A stretch of 64,000 nt of DNA from JBFFMO01 sp041390025 (GCA_041390025.1 JAWKQR010000030.1:10035-74034), one strand, 5' to 3'; positions 45,738 through 55,666 are shown, numbered from the stretch's first letter. Program-made: numbers and translations. Notes: generated by a model from the letters alone, not told the origin.

Positions 45738-47107
45738 GTCTTGGACGTGTCCAATAGGCGTTGGTTCACACCGACATTCTGCGTCTGTGCCCACGCGCGA
45801 GGCACCGCGTACATCACGTGCTCGCTCGGTAGCTCCGGCAAATAGATCACACCGATAGGATCCCCAGGACTTAGCTCCGAGTAGGTCTTGTCCACCGTCG
45901 ACACCGACCCGTGTTGAAACTGGTCTCCAACGCGATACCGGTATGTGAGGTTCGTCGCATTGGAATTGCTGCTCCAGAAGACGCCTGTCACTTCTCCGAG
46001 TGCGTAGGAACCCCGTCGATAGACGTCGATCTCGGTGCGTGCCTTCTTGGTAACCGTCGCTGAGAGCAACATTGCGATCAGAACCGCAAAGCCCCCCAGC
46101 ACAGCGAATGCGGGCTGGTTTGTCGCGATCACGACGACCGGGAAAACAGCCGTCAACAGCACGCCAAACACGCACATGATGACCACAATCAGATGGCTAC
46201 GCCCGTGGTAGGCATCCCTAAGAAAAAAGCCAGGGAAAGGCCGCGGCGCGGGCCGTATCTCGTGAGGAATCGGCAGAGCCCCGACAATCTCGTCCTTTGG
46301 AACCATGAGAAACTCAAGATCGAGTTCCTGAAGAACCTCCCTCGTGGTTTGGAATCGTTTCTCCACATCGGGTTCGGTCAATCGCAGTAACAAGTTCTCA
46401 AATCCCAAGGTCACCGGGAGATCCGACGGAATCTTGAATTGATGCAGGCCCTCAAAGAGCTCCGATGGTGGCTTGCCGGTAAGCAACTGGACGCACGTCG
46501 CGCCCACAGCAAACAAATCGGTCGCCGGCACACTCTGTCCCGCGTATTGCTCAGGCGGCATGTACCCAAACGTCCCCACAATGGTCGAGCCCACACCGTC
46601 GAACGTCACGGCCTCGCGAACGGCACCAAAGTCAATCAGCATTAGCCGGCCGTCAGGGGATAACATCAAATTCGCAGGCTTGATGTCACGGTGAATGACT
46701 GGAGGATTGCGGGAGTGCAAATAATCCAAGATCTCGAGCAGTTGCCGAAGAAGATCGCGCACCCTGGGTTCGTCAAACGGCTCGCCTTCGTCCAACAGGT
46801 CTTGCAAGGACTTGCCGTCAACAAACTGCTGTACGAGAAACAGACGGGGCGGCGCGCCCTCGTCCCCCTCGATCACGAAGTCGTCGTAGTAACGGGGTAT
46901 TCCGGGGTGGGACAGCGCCTGAAGTGTGCTGCATTCGCGATGAAAAAGGTCTAAATCCTTCCAACGCTTCATGCGGCTTGGCAACAACTCCTTGACCGCA
47001 ACTGGCGCATTCGAGCGGCTTCGGTCGAAGGCTAACATCGTTCTGCCGAGCGCGCCTTCGCCAAGGACGTGCTGAACCTCGTAGGTTTCTTTAAGGACTT
47101 CCGACAT
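45734..47107 (-). CDS. Ser/Thr protein kinase with two TM segments and a DUF3592-like tail
   Basis: 457 residues. Kinase domain (~8-270) with VLGEGALGRTMLAFD (the Gly-rich loop ends GR where most have G.V), VAVKELL, VIHRDIKPANLML, MLIDFGAV and GTFGYMPPEQYAGQS, all catalytic residues present. Two TM segments (~325-370: LIVVIMCVFGVLLTAVFPVV and FAVLGGFAVLIAMLLSATVT) precede a ~90-residue beta domain (YRRGSYALGEVTGVFWSSNS, LTYRYRVGDQFQHGSV, GDPIGVIYLPE) like DUF3592. The tail would be cytoplasmic if the hairpin returns, so it may sense or be regulated from inside. Convergent with the YtxH cassette. Confidence 0.85.
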   Translation of the reverse strand: MSEVLKETYEVQHVLGEGALGRTMLAFDRSRSNAPVAVKELLPSRMKRWKDLDLFHRECSTLQALSHPGIPRYYDDFVIEGDEGAPPRLFLVQQFVDGKSLQDLLDEGEPFDEPRVRDLLRQLLEILDYLHSRNPPVIHRDIKPANLMLSPDGRLMLIDFGAVREAVTFDGVGSTIVGTFGYMPPEQYAGQSVPATDLFAVGATCVQLLTGKPPSELFEGLHQFKIPSDLPVTLGFENLLLRLTEPDVEKRFQTTREVLQELDLEFLMVPKDEIVGALPIPHEIRPAPRPFPGFFLRDAYHGRSHLIVVIMCVFGVLLTAVFPVVVIATNQPAFAVLGGFAVLIAMLLSATVTKKARTEIDVYRRGSYALGEVTGVFWSSNSNATNLTYRYRVGDQFQHGSVSTVDKTYSELSPGDPIGVIYLPELPSEHVMYAVPRAWAQTQNVGVNQRLLDTSKT

Positions 47108-47131
47108 GACGACTATCCAAGAGGCTGAAAA

Positions 47132-47401
47132 ATGAACCGTTGGATCATCTCAGCCGATCGACGCCGCAGCAATCCCGAAGCGGTCCGAACCGAGCTATTG
47201 AATCTGTGCGAGGGTGTCATCGGCTTGACTATCGAATTCCTCGACGATGCCCAAGCGAACGCGCCCGATGCGGGAAAATTCCGAGACTTCGCGCCCCTTG
47301 CCAAGGTGACAAGCGATGAAGAACGAATTCTAGCGTGGCTCCTTGAGGAGCTTGTCGCCACGTTCGGGTGGGCCATCGACGTCACCCGCACGTCAGCCTA
47401 G
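47132..47401 (+). CDS. Small hypothetical protein
   Basis: 89 residues, acidic, mainly helical (VRTELLNLCEGVIGLTIEFL, DEERILAWLLEELVATFGWA), no signal or membrane segment. Lies 24 bp from the divergent kinase start, and its last bases overlap the convergent mtnP end. Codon usage resembles neighbours. No family recognised. Confidence 0.45.
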   Translation: MNRWIISADRRRSNPEAVRTELLNLCEGVIGLTIEFLDDAQANAPDAGKFRDFAPLAKVTSDEERILAWLLEELVATFGWAIDVTRTSA

Positions 47402-48262
47402 GTAACGCCCCAGGATGATGTCCAGATTCTCGCGGGTCCAGGCCGGAATCGCTTCGGGTTTGGTCATGATCGCGTATTGCAGCGCGGAATACGCATCGCA
47501 CTCCGTTTCGCGCTCAAGTGGAATCGCTGGAATCACACGCCGCAGCACCTTACGCACGTTCTCAACATTCTGCTTGATGACCGCGAGAACGCTACTGACG
47601 TCGACGTGGTCGTCTTCGTGCCAAACGTCGTAGTCCGTGGGCAGGGCGATGGTCGCGTAACACATCTCGGCCTCACGTGCGAGACGCGCCTCCGGCATGG
47701 CTGTCATGCCGATCAGGCTCGCCCCCCAAGAGCGGTGCAGGTTGCTCTCGGCGACCGTGGAGAAGGCAGGACCTTCCATGCACACGTAGGTGCCGCCGTC
47801 ATGAACGGTGATACCCTCGGCCTTGACCGCCTCCAGCAGAACCGCACGCAACATCGGGTGAAACGGATGGCTAAGACCGGCGTGAACCGCGATCTCGTCA
47901 AACATCGTGTTGGGACGTTTCAGCGTCTTGTCGATGATTTGATCGGGAATGCAGAAGTGCCCGGGGACGATCTCCTGCTTCAGCGAACCTACAGCGCTGA
48001 CTGTGACCACCCAAAACACCCCAAGGCTCTTCAGAGCCCAGATGTTTGCGCGGTAAGGCACGACCGAAGGATTGTGTTCGTGGTGCACGCCATGACGCGG
48101 CAAGAAGGCAATCCGACGGCCGTCGAGCTCTCCGATCACGATCGGTGCGCTAGGTTTGCCGAACGGCGTGTCGATGTGGCGCTCCTCAAGGATCTTAACG
48201 CCATCGATCTCGTACAAGCCACTTCCGCCAATGATGCCAATCGGTACACGTGTGTCAGCCAT
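47393..48262 (-). CDS. mtnP: S-methyl-5'-thioadenosine phosphorylase
   Basis: 289 residues, normal family length. Cleaves methylthioadenosine with phosphate to adenine and methylthioribose-1-phosphate in methionine salvage and polyamine by-product recycling. Motifs: IGIIGGSGLY (phosphate loop), FLPRHGVHHEHNPSVVPYRA, VTVSAVGSLKQEIVPGHF, YVCMEGPAFSTVAESN, and IGMTAMPEARLAREAEMCY followed by ALPTDYDVWH. The last segment holds the base-binding Asp. The HxxxPSxVPYRAN form fits MtnP rather than a 6-oxopurine phosphorylase. GGAGG precedes ATG 48262. Confidence 0.94.
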   Translation of the reverse strand: MADTRVPIGIIGGSGLYEIDGVKILEERHIDTPFGKPSAPIVIGELDGRRIAFLPRHGVHHEHNPSVVPYRANIWALKSLGVFWVVTVSAVGSLKQEIVPGHFCIPDQIIDKTLKRPNTMFDEIAVHAGLSHPFHPMLRAVLLEAVKAEGITVHDGGTYVCMEGPAFSTVAESNLHRSWGASLIGMTAMPEARLAREAEMCYATIALPTDYDVWHEDDHVDVSSVLAVIKQNVENVRKVLRRVIPAIPLERETECDAYSALQYAIMTKPEAIPAWTRENLDIILGRYLG

Positions 48263-48323
48263 TCTCTTCCTCCAAAAGACCGCTCATTCGTGCCATCGTT
48301 TTTTTTCCGAAACAACCAAGAAA

Positions 48324-48346
48324 CAAAAAAAGCCCCGTAGGGGGCT
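48324..48346 (-). terminator. Rho-independent terminator of the 48.4-49.0 kb lipoprotein
   Basis: Read on the minus strand: AGCCCC, loop CTAC, GGGGCT, then seven T. The stem is 48331-48336 with 48341-48346; the T-run is complementary to 48324-48330. It sits 20 bp after the lipoprotein stop. Confidence 0.85.
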
Positions 48347-48366
48347 GTGATCGTGCCAAGCGGGCA

Positions 48367-49041
48367 TCAATTGATAACGCCGAGGGGGGTGGTAGGGAGA
48401 TCACATGATGTACAAACCTGCATGGGAATCTCAAGGATGTTGGACTCCACCACCTCGCCGCCTACGGTAGTACCGGACGCCCACAGCCTCATCTTGACGG
48501 GCACAATCGCTGCGCCCTGACCGCCAGACACGGCACCGAACACTGTCTTCCAGTTGGCGATGGTCGTCGGGTCAATGATTGTGACTGCCGCGCCTGACTC
48601 AGACCCATCCGAACCGACTTGCACGACGTAGGGAGCTTCCGTATCCAGCGCGTCAAGACCCGCCAAATTGTCGCTCGGAGGGAACTCAATCGTGAACGAG
48701 TTCAGCTGCACAATGTTTTGGTCCGTGCGCAGATTCACCCCGTCGCCGATGGGCGAATAGGTGTCACTCTTCTGCAAACGGTTAACCAGGTTTGCGCCGA
48801 GCGTGAACTGATTGATTCGTCCCAACGGCTGCCCCGCTGTGCTCAGCGCGTTCAGGTTGATCGTGGGCATGTACGCCTGAGGAGGCATGTCTGTGTTGAA
48901 CTCACAGCTCACACCCGCTGCTTCATCCTCGGTGCACACTGCAAACAACGGCGCACTCAGCACAAGCGAGGGGTCGGCCTCGACGCACGCTGTCATAGGA
49001 ACAGCAGCCAAGAGTAGTACTCCGAGTCCGATTCGTTTCAT
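48367..49041 (-). CDS. Lipoprotein, unknown function
   Basis: 224 residues from ATG 49041 (TGGAG upstream), chosen over ATG 49089 because MKRIGLGVLLLAAVPMTACV is a proper lipoprotein signal (lipobox MTAC). The mature protein is beta-rich with scattered Cys (VCTEDEAAGVSCEF; CTSCDLP at the C-terminus). Segments such as QLNSFTIEFPPSDN and IVPVKMRLWASGTT suggest Ig-like strands. No family recognised; similar to many Myxococcota outer-membrane lipoproteins. Located just downstream of pilQ, 72 bp after its stop, with its own ribosome site. Confidence 0.7.
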   Translation of the reverse strand: MKRIGLGVLLLAAVPMTACVEADPSLVLSAPLFAVCTEDEAAGVSCEFNTDMPPQAYMPTINLNALSTAGQPLGRINQFTLGANLVNRLQKSDTYSPIGDGVNLRTDQNIVQLNSFTIEFPPSDNLAGLDALDTEAPYVVQVGSDGSESGAAVTIIDPTTIANWKTVFGAVSGGQGAAIVPVKMRLWASGTTVGGEVVESNILEIPMQVCTSCDLPTTPLGVIN

Positions 49042-49113
49042 CGGTGACTCCAGTGTCGAATTGTTCTTCATTTTTTCTCGTTTCATCATATCAGGCCTCG
49101 CACCAAATGCGAA

Positions 49114-52100
49114 TTACTTCGAATCCTGTCCAATCGACTCGGCGCGGTTGACGATCTTCGGGGTGATGAAGATCAGCAGCTCCGTACGACGGTCGCTCTC
49201 GGCTTGAGTCCGAAAGAAGAACCCGAGAATCGGAATTTTATGGAAGAACGGCACCGCGGCGATGTTCGAACCCGAGTTACGCGTGTAGATGCCGCCGATA
49301 ACCGTGGTGTCGCCATCCTTGATGAGGAGCTCGGTATCGGCTTGCTTGCGGATAATCGTGGGGTCACCACGAGCGCCAGTGTTCTGGAAGTCAGGCTCGT
49401 TTTTCGACGCCGAGATCTTCAATTGGATGTTGCCATCTGGGGTGACGTGCGGCGTCACCTTAAGCTCGATGGACGCATCCACGAACACCGTCTGGACACC
49501 CGCAGCACTGACCACGCTGACGGGGATGCTTGTGCCCTGCGAGATGGTTGCTGGTGTGTTGTCCAAAGTCAGAATCTTTGGCGAGCTGACGATCTTCGCG
49601 TGACCGGCAGATTCAAGTGCGGTCAGACGAAGGTTCAAGTTCACCGCGCCACCGATGCTGCCCATGGTCAGACCGATCGAACCACCGGACCCTGTACCCA
49701 CCGCTGTCGGCAGGTTGACCGCGAAGTTGGGGTTTGAGCTTGTGCCGGCTGTGGGTGTCTTGCTATCCGTCGCACCACCGGCAATACCGAGAACACTTGG
49801 GAACAAAAGACCGGTAGGATTTCCGTTGGACTGCGCCCACGTCGCGTCACCGCCCCACTGGATACCCAAGCTCTGCGTGAAGGTGTCGTTGGTCTCAACG
49901 ATTCGCGCTTCAATGAGCACCTGAGGCACCTGCGAGTCCAGGCTCTCAACGAGAGCCCGCACCGCAGCCAGGTTGTCAGGGATATCCTTGATAACAAGCG
50001 TATTCGTGCGTGGGTCGACGCTTACCGTACCTCGAGGGCTGAGCAGCGAGGCAACCTGTGTGGACATCTGTTTGGCTTCCGCATAGTTCACCGGGAGCAA
50101 AAACACCTCCAGCGGGCGCGTGCGCTCGTTGGCAGCCCGCGCTTCGGAGCGACGTGTTTGCTCAGCCAAGAGCACGGATTGAGGCGCAACGCGGATGACG
50201 TTGCCTCGTTTCTCAAAGCCCAAACCGCGCGCTTGAAGAACCGTCAGGAACACTTCATCAAGCGGAACACTGCGCAACCGGATGGTCACGTCTCCACTGA
50301 CCCCCTCGCCGGACACGATGTTGACGCCGCCCTCTTTGGCCAGAAGACGAAGGACGTTTTGAATGTCCGCGCCACGAAGGTCGATGGTGATGCGCTTACG
50401 ACTCATCCCAGGAACTGTGCTGACCTGCGTGGGGTCCGTGACCACCGATGGATAACGTGGTGGTGCGGCCGTGAAACCGTCCGCAACTGGGCGGGTTTGC
50501 TCCTCGCCCCAGTCCACACGTTGCTGGCTAGGCTCTTTGGATGCGAACTCCCAAACCAACGTATTTCCGTCCTGGCGCACGAGCTCGGTCGCTGACCCGT
50601 CGAGTTCGGCCTCGAGGCGCACACGACCTTCTCGGTCACGGTAGGACGACACAAAACGCACGGCACCGGCGTCACCCTTGGTCGCGAGCGTTTTCTCAAG
50701 TGCCTTGGGCAACTGAACACCGTTGAGGATCATGACGGCGCGAGAATCCGTCCATGGAAGCGTCTCAAAGTTCCCCGGCCGATCGAGCTCCACAACAATC
50801 CGTGTGCGCTCGCCGACGTTCTCGAGCCGAATTCCGCGGACGGCATTTTCAGCGTCGACGGCCACAGCGCGCGCGACCTGAGTCGGCTGAGCCTTCTGAA
50901 GTCGCGTCACCTCCGCCTTGGCCTTTTCAAGCTCAGCTTGGACAGCAACAAGCTGTTTCTCTGCGGTGTTGGGTGCGTTGTTTTGTTTGGCCTCCGCCAA
51001 AGCGGCCTCAAGCGCCTGCACACGTTGCTGCGCTGCGGCGTTGGCACGGGCGACTTCGCGATCGCGAGCCGACTCGGAGAGTGCGAGCCGGTCTTGCAGT
51101 TTCGCAATCTCCTGATCACGTGACTCCAACGCTTTTTGGGCCACGGCAAGCTTTTCGCTGGCTTCGGCGGCCGAGCGACGCGCGCGGTCGAGCTGACTCT
51201 CGCGTGTGACAAGCTCCTTTCTCAACGCTTGTTGGTCGCCTTCGAGTTTGGCAAGCTCCGCCTTTGCACCCTCGTCACCCGCGTTGGCGCTACGCTTCAG
51301 CCGTTCGACCTGAGCACGGAGGTCGGATTCGCGGGCCTGAGCAAGTGCAAGCTCTTCGCGGGCCTTGACGACTTCGTCGCTTGCCGTCTTCGCCTGGGTA
51401 TTCGCCGACTCAAGTTTCTGGCGCAGGCCGTCCGAGTTTTGCGCGACCTTTTCGAGATCTCGACGTGTCAACTCAAGCGACTTCGCCAACTCATCGGCTT
51501 TGCGACGCGCGAGGGCACCCTCTTCTTCCTTCTGCTTCGCGAGCGCGAGGGCCTCGTCACGCTGCGCGGTCGCCGTTTTGGCGCGCTCGCGGAGAGCGGT
51601 CTCGCTCGCGCGTCAGATCCGCAACCGACGCCTCAAGTTTCGAGACTTTCTGCGAGCCGGAGGCAACTTCAGCCTTGTAGCGCGAGAGTTCCGCGGTCTT
51701 CGCGTCAATTTCGGCGCGCACGCGTGCGTTTTCGTCGCCCTGCGTGTTGTTGGCACGCTGTTGAAGCGATTTGAGCTCGCGCTGCGCATCCTCCAGCTTG
51801 CTTCGGGTCGCATCCAACTGCGCGACGGCGTCTGTGTACGCACCTTTGGTCGCGTTGAGGTCTGCTTGGTAGCGTGCTTCAAGTTTGCGCACGTCCTCTG
51901 GGTCGACGCCGTTCTGCGCCACCACGGAGGTGTTGCGACGGTTCGCGCCGTCAACAAACACGACAACGTCGCGACCCTCCGTACGCACGTCGTAATGCGC
52001 TGGAGAGTCAAAGCCGATGATGACGCGAGTCACGGACTGGATATTGTCCTTGAACTCGAGCATCGCCACCTGCGATATCACGCCGTTGTTGACTTTGACC

Positions 52101-52360
52101 GTCTGCACATCGTCCTGCAATTCACTGTTCGAAATGTCGATGAACAGTCGAGGCGGATCGTTGAGCTTGAAAACGGAGAACGTCGGAACCGAGGTGCCCC
52201 CTATGCGAACCAAAGTACCGTCTTTTTGCTCTTCAATCTTGAAGGCACCAACGGCGTTGACTCGGGACTCCACGGTGGACCCGCTTCTCTGTGCGAAGCT
52301 TGGGGTAGCCGCGCTAAGCCCCAAACACAGAGATAAAATGGCCAGCTTCCATCGCATCAT
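49114..52360 (-). CDS. pilQ: Type IV pilus secretin PilQ with long central coiled coil (one frameshift)
   Basis: Outer-membrane pore of the type IV pilus. ATG 52360 (GAGGAG upstream) begins a signal peptide (RWKLAILSLCLGLSAATPSF). AMIN domain 1 (~35-140) has FKLNDPPRLFIDISN. Then ~330 residues of heptad-rich coiled coil. The frame breaks inside it at ~51,595-51,605: ASVADLTRER continues, one base shifted, as ETALRERAKTATAQRD, so a single indel divides the gene. AMIN domain 2 (RIVVELDRPGNFETLPWTDS), an STN/N0 (ITIDLRGADIQNVLRLLAKE), an N1 domain (EVFLLPVNYAEAKQM) and the secretin core follow. The core has LIEARIVETNDTFTQSLGIQ, KIVSSPKILTLDNTPATISQ, IPILGFFFRTQAESDRRTEL. Rejoined length ~1080 residues, larger than the ~700-900 usual. 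Last gene of pilMNOPQ. Confidence 0.9.
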
Positions 52361-52428
52361 GTGACTCCTCAGTTCCTTATCTGACCCAAAGGCCGGCGAG
52401 GCAATGCCCCGTAATTCAAACGTTATCG

Positions 52429-53157
52429 CTAATTCTCAGCAGGTGGCGCGAATCCGCCAAAGCGCGGATCTCCACCGCTTTGCGTAGGTTCCTGCTGCTG
52501 CTGTTCCACTGCATTCGCCCCAGCCGCGTTGTCCTCAAACGTCCGCTGAAGTGCCTTTCGGCCTTCGTCGGTTTGAAGCAATCGCTCCAGTGCGGCCTTC
52601 TCCTCATCCGACAACCCGCTGTCCCCGGTGGAGAGCTCGGTGTCACGAAGCCGAACGATGCGCTGAAGCGTCTGGGAGTCTTCGTCATCCCCACCTTCGA
52701 GCACTTCCACTTCGTTGTCACGAATATCGGAGATGACGCCGCTGTTTCGCCCAATCCGGTCGCCTTCTTTGACGAAATGTCCAAAACCCGTCGGATCCCT
52801 GAACATCGCAATAGGCACCGCCACTTCACTGATGATCGCCATCAATTTCAGCTGACCCAAAGCGTATTGTTCCAGCGGCTCCAGCTCACGGACCTCACCC
52901 TCGACCGAGCGCGCTTGCGGCGTCACGACTTCGGGATCCGGTTGGAACGGGTTTCGTCGTTGCGAGTTCGGGTACTCTGGACGCACGTACTCCGACGAAG
53001 ACGCTTCCGATACTTCAGGGGTCGGCACCTCCTCAACCTTCTGCTCTTCTTTGGCGGGTGGCTTCGGTGGTGGAGCCTGAAGCTCCTCCTCGCATCCAGC
53101 GGCAACCAAAGCGACCACAGCGGCGAGCAGCAATCTGTGAGAAAAAAGACTTCTCAT
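52429..53157 (-). CDS. pilP: Pilus assembly lipoprotein PilP
   Basis: 242 residues. Lipobox AAGC after LLLAAVVALV; a Pro/Glu-rich linker; RRNPFQPD, and the PilP beta-sandwich (YALGQLKLMAIISEVAVPIA, GFGHFVKEGDRIGRNSGVIS, SDIRDNEVEV). The C-terminal ~70 residues (DEEKAALERLLQTDEGRKAL and a Gln-rich tail) exceed the typical domain. It links PilNO to the PilQ secretin. Overlaps pilO by 4 bp. Confidence 0.92.
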   Translation of the reverse strand: MRSLFSHRLLLAAVVALVAAGCEEELQAPPPKPPAKEEQKVEEVPTPEVSEASSSEYVRPEYPNSQRRNPFQPDPEVVTPQARSVEGEVRELEPLEQYALGQLKLMAIISEVAVPIAMFRDPTGFGHFVKEGDRIGRNSGVISDIRDNEVEVLEGGDDEDSQTLQRIVRLRDTELSTGDSGLSDEEKAALERLLQTDEGRKALQRTFEDNAAGANAVEQQQQEPTQSGGDPRFGGFAPPAEN

Positions 53158-53762
53158 TTCTTCTTACCCTTTTTCGACGTGGAGGCGGCGCCTGGCTTGG
53201 CATAACGGAATGTCGTCCCCTGCGCCTTGATCGCGAGCTCGCCATCTGGCGTCAGCCCTTTGTTGACGCGTGTCATGTCGAGGTTCTTAACGTTGACGAT
53301 ACGAGTCATGCGGCCAACGTAATACAAGAAGTTCGCAAGCTCGTCGTAGGTGCCTCGCAGCTCCATCTCGACCGGAATCTCGATGTAATACTGCTGTGGC
53401 CGATCAGGCAGGCGACGAAACTTGTTGATGTCCAAGCCCGCCGTCTTCGCCTGATTGTGGATACGCTGCAACAAGCTGGGGATCTCCGCATCCTGCGGCA
53501 GCTTCTCTTGCGCGATCAGAAGTTGGGCCTTGAGTTTCTCAAGCTGTGCAATCACGATCGCGCGATTGCGCTTGAGCTGCTCGAGCCGCTCCTTTTCCCG
53601 CTGCAGCTCGACCAACTTCGTCTGTTGGTTGGCAATATCAGTGTTCAGAGGCTCAAGCAGCAGGAAATAAAACCCTGCAACGATGAGCACCATGAGCGCG
53701 ATCAGGCCGAAGATGCGCTGTGCGAGCGGGACGGCGTTAAACTTGTCGACAAAATCGTTCAT
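53154..53762 (-). CDS. pilO: Type IV pilus alignment protein PilO
   Basis: 202 residues. A short cytoplasmic tail, one TM helix (IFGLIALMVLIVAGFYFLLL), a coiled coil (TKLVELQREKERLEQLKRNR), then a ferredoxin-like domain (YYIEIPVEMELRGTYDELAN, YYVGRMTRIVNVKNLDMTRV). It pairs with PilN in the periplasm. Spacing and order M-N-O-P-Q are standard. Confidence 0.93.
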   Translation of the reverse strand: MNDFVDKFNAVPLAQRIFGLIALMVLIVAGFYFLLLEPLNTDIANQQTKLVELQREKERLEQLKRNRAIVIAQLEKLKAQLLIAQEKLPQDAEIPSLLQRIHNQAKTAGLDINKFRRLPDRPQQYYIEIPVEMELRGTYDELANFLYYVGRMTRIVNVKNLDMTRVNKGLTPDGELAIKAQGTTFRYAKPGAASTSKKGKKK

Positions 53763-53775
53763 CGGATGATCTCCC

Positions 53776-54453
53776 TCAGCCCTTTTTCTTCTTGCCCTTC
53801 GCAGGCACAGCGGGTTCGGAACCTGGCGCTGGGCGCCCGGAGTAGCTGACTTTGCCGCGCAAATCGAAGTTGACCGTGCGATTGCCGTCTTGGGACTTGG
53901 CCACGACCGCCGTCACAACATCCAGCTCGACATCGTAGAAGTACTGTCCCGTCGATAGCCGCTGCAGAAACTCCGCAACATCGTCGGCGTTGACCGCGCT
54001 CCCCTTGAGGCTGAACGTCCCATTGGTCTCCTTGAACGACTCGATCCACAGTCGACGTGTATCCCACTCAACGTTCCAATTCTTGCGCAGCTGCGCGAAC
54101 CGGTCCTCTTCGTTGCGGGGCGGTGAGACCATCGATTGGAGCTCGTCGAGCACGCGAACAGGCCCGGAGCGTTGCTTTTCCAACTCATCGAGGATCTTGA
54201 GTTGCTGGGTCAGCTCGTCACGGTCTTTCTGCAATTGTTCTGCATCTTTGACCTCGGCTTTGGCTGCCTTGACGTCGCGCTCATTTGTCGCCACATCCTC
54301 TTTGAGATCCGAGAGCTCGGCCTCTGTGGTCACCCACACAAGTCCGAGCACGCCGATCAGGAGAACGAGCAGAACCACAAAGGCACCAAGCTGGGTCTTA
54401 CCCGCGGTGCGACGGCGCTGCTGCTTTATGGGAAGTAGGTTGACGCGAATCAT
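53776..54453 (-). CDS. pilN: Type IV pilus alignment protein PilN
   Basis: 225 residues. The conserved N-terminus MIRVNLLPIK binds the groove of PilM; a TM helix follows (LGAFVVLLVLLIGVLGLVWV), then a coiled coil and a ferredoxin-like domain (NVEWDTRRLWIESFKETNGT, NADDVAEFLQRLSTGQYFYD). A Lys-rich tail ends the protein. ATG overlaps the pilM stop by 4 bp. Confidence 0.94.
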   Translation of the reverse strand: MIRVNLLPIKQQRRRTAGKTQLGAFVVLLVLLIGVLGLVWVTTEAELSDLKEDVATNERDVKAAKAEVKDAEQLQKDRDELTQQLKILDELEKQRSGPVRVLDELQSMVSPPRNEEDRFAQLRKNWNVEWDTRRLWIESFKETNGTFSLKGSAVNADDVAEFLQRLSTGQYFYDVELDVVTAVVAKSQDGNRTVNFDLRGKVSYSGRPAPGSEPAVPAKGKKKKG

Positions 54454-55511
54454 CGTTCGTTTGTCCTGCGCAAGGCCAAACCGACCGCAACCGCGGCGAT
54501 TGGCGCAAACTTCTGAATCCGATCAGGTGAGAACTGGCGTTCATCGTACGTGATGTTTCTGAACGGGTTCATCAACTCAGCGGGCACTCCACTCGTCCTC
54601 GCGATGATGCGAACCAACGAGGGAATCGCAGCGGTTCCACCGGTGACCACGATACGGTCGATGCGGCTGTCGGCGGCGGTCGCCGCGTAGAAGTCGATCG
54701 AACGCTGGATCTCCGCGGCCATGTCTTCGGCACGTTCACCGATGATCTTTTCCACCTCGTGCGGCAACACTTCATCGGTGTTTGCCCCAGGTGAGCCACC
54801 CATCTTGTAAAGCTCTGCCTCTTGATAGGTGATGTTGAGCTGTTTTTGGATGTCTTCGGTAAGGTCGCTGCCGCCCATCGACAGATCGCGCGTAAACATC
54901 GTGATCCCGTCGGTCACGACATTCATCGTCACGACCGAGTTCCCAATGTCCAACAGCACCACGGTTTCACCGCGGTGGAAGCCATAATTGGCCTCGTAGC
55001 AGTTCTGGATCGCGAACGCGTCGACATCCACAACGTTCGGCGTCAAACCGGCGTCATGGGCGACCGATGTGTAGTCGTTGATCATCTCGCGCTTGGCCGC
55101 GACGAGCACGACATCCATCTGCCCCTGATCGGTGCGTGGCGCCACCACCTCAAACCCGATGAAAACATCTTTGATGTCAAACGGGATGTACTGCTCCGCC
55201 TCCCACTGGATGGACTCTTCGAGTTCTTCCTGGGTCATCAGCGGAAGTGTGATCTTTTTGATAATAACGGTGTTGCCCGAAACGCTAAGCGCGCAATCTT
55301 TGAGCCGCACTTTGTTTCGCGACAGCAGCTGCATCACGGCGTCAGTCACGACCGACGCGTTCATGAGAGCCCCATCCACGATGGTCTCAGGTGGCAATTG
55401 CTCTTGGTCGAACACCTGAACCTGCATGCCCTTCTTAACTTCCTTAAGGACACACAGCTTGACGGCGCTCGAACCAATATCAAGGCCAATGCAATTTCGT
55501 CCCTTGGCCAT
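54450..55511 (-). CDS. pilM: Type IV pilus actin-like ATPase PilM
   Basis: 353 residues, cytoplasmic. Actin/FtsA-like motifs: CIGLDIGSSAVKLCVLKEVK, VVLLDIGNSVVTMNVVTDGI, IDRIVVTGGTAAIPSLVRII. It includes SIQWEAEQYIPFDIKDVFIG, a signature of PilM. It binds the PilN tail and forms the cytoplasmic ring. GAGAGG precedes ATG 55511; a TTGACA on the minus strand (55583-55578) may be the operon's -35, but no good -10 is spaced behind it. First gene of pilMNOPQ. Confidence 0.95.
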   Translation of the reverse strand: MAKGRNCIGLDIGSSAVKLCVLKEVKKGMQVQVFDQEQLPPETIVDGALMNASVVTDAVMQLLSRNKVRLKDCALSVSGNTVIIKKITLPLMTQEELEESIQWEAEQYIPFDIKDVFIGFEVVAPRTDQGQMDVVLVAAKREMINDYTSVAHDAGLTPNVVDVDAFAIQNCYEANYGFHRGETVVLLDIGNSVVTMNVVTDGITMFTRDLSMGGSDLTEDIQKQLNITYQEAELYKMGGSPGANTDEVLPHEVEKIIGERAEDMAAEIQRSIDFYAATAADSRIDRIVVTGGTAAIPSLVRIIARTSGVPAELMNPFRNITYDERQFSPDRIQKFAPIAAVAVGLALRRTNER

Positions 55512-55666
55512 GCCAAAAACCTCTCAATGTCGCCGGTTAAGTAGTCTTGAGGCATGCTGCCATGCCGCTTTCCGGAGTGTCAAGAAATTGGATCTTACAG
55601 ACACAGGCGCTTGGAAAATCCGCTCTCACACGTAGGTTCGCACGAGTGCTGCGCTTGTCAAAAATT

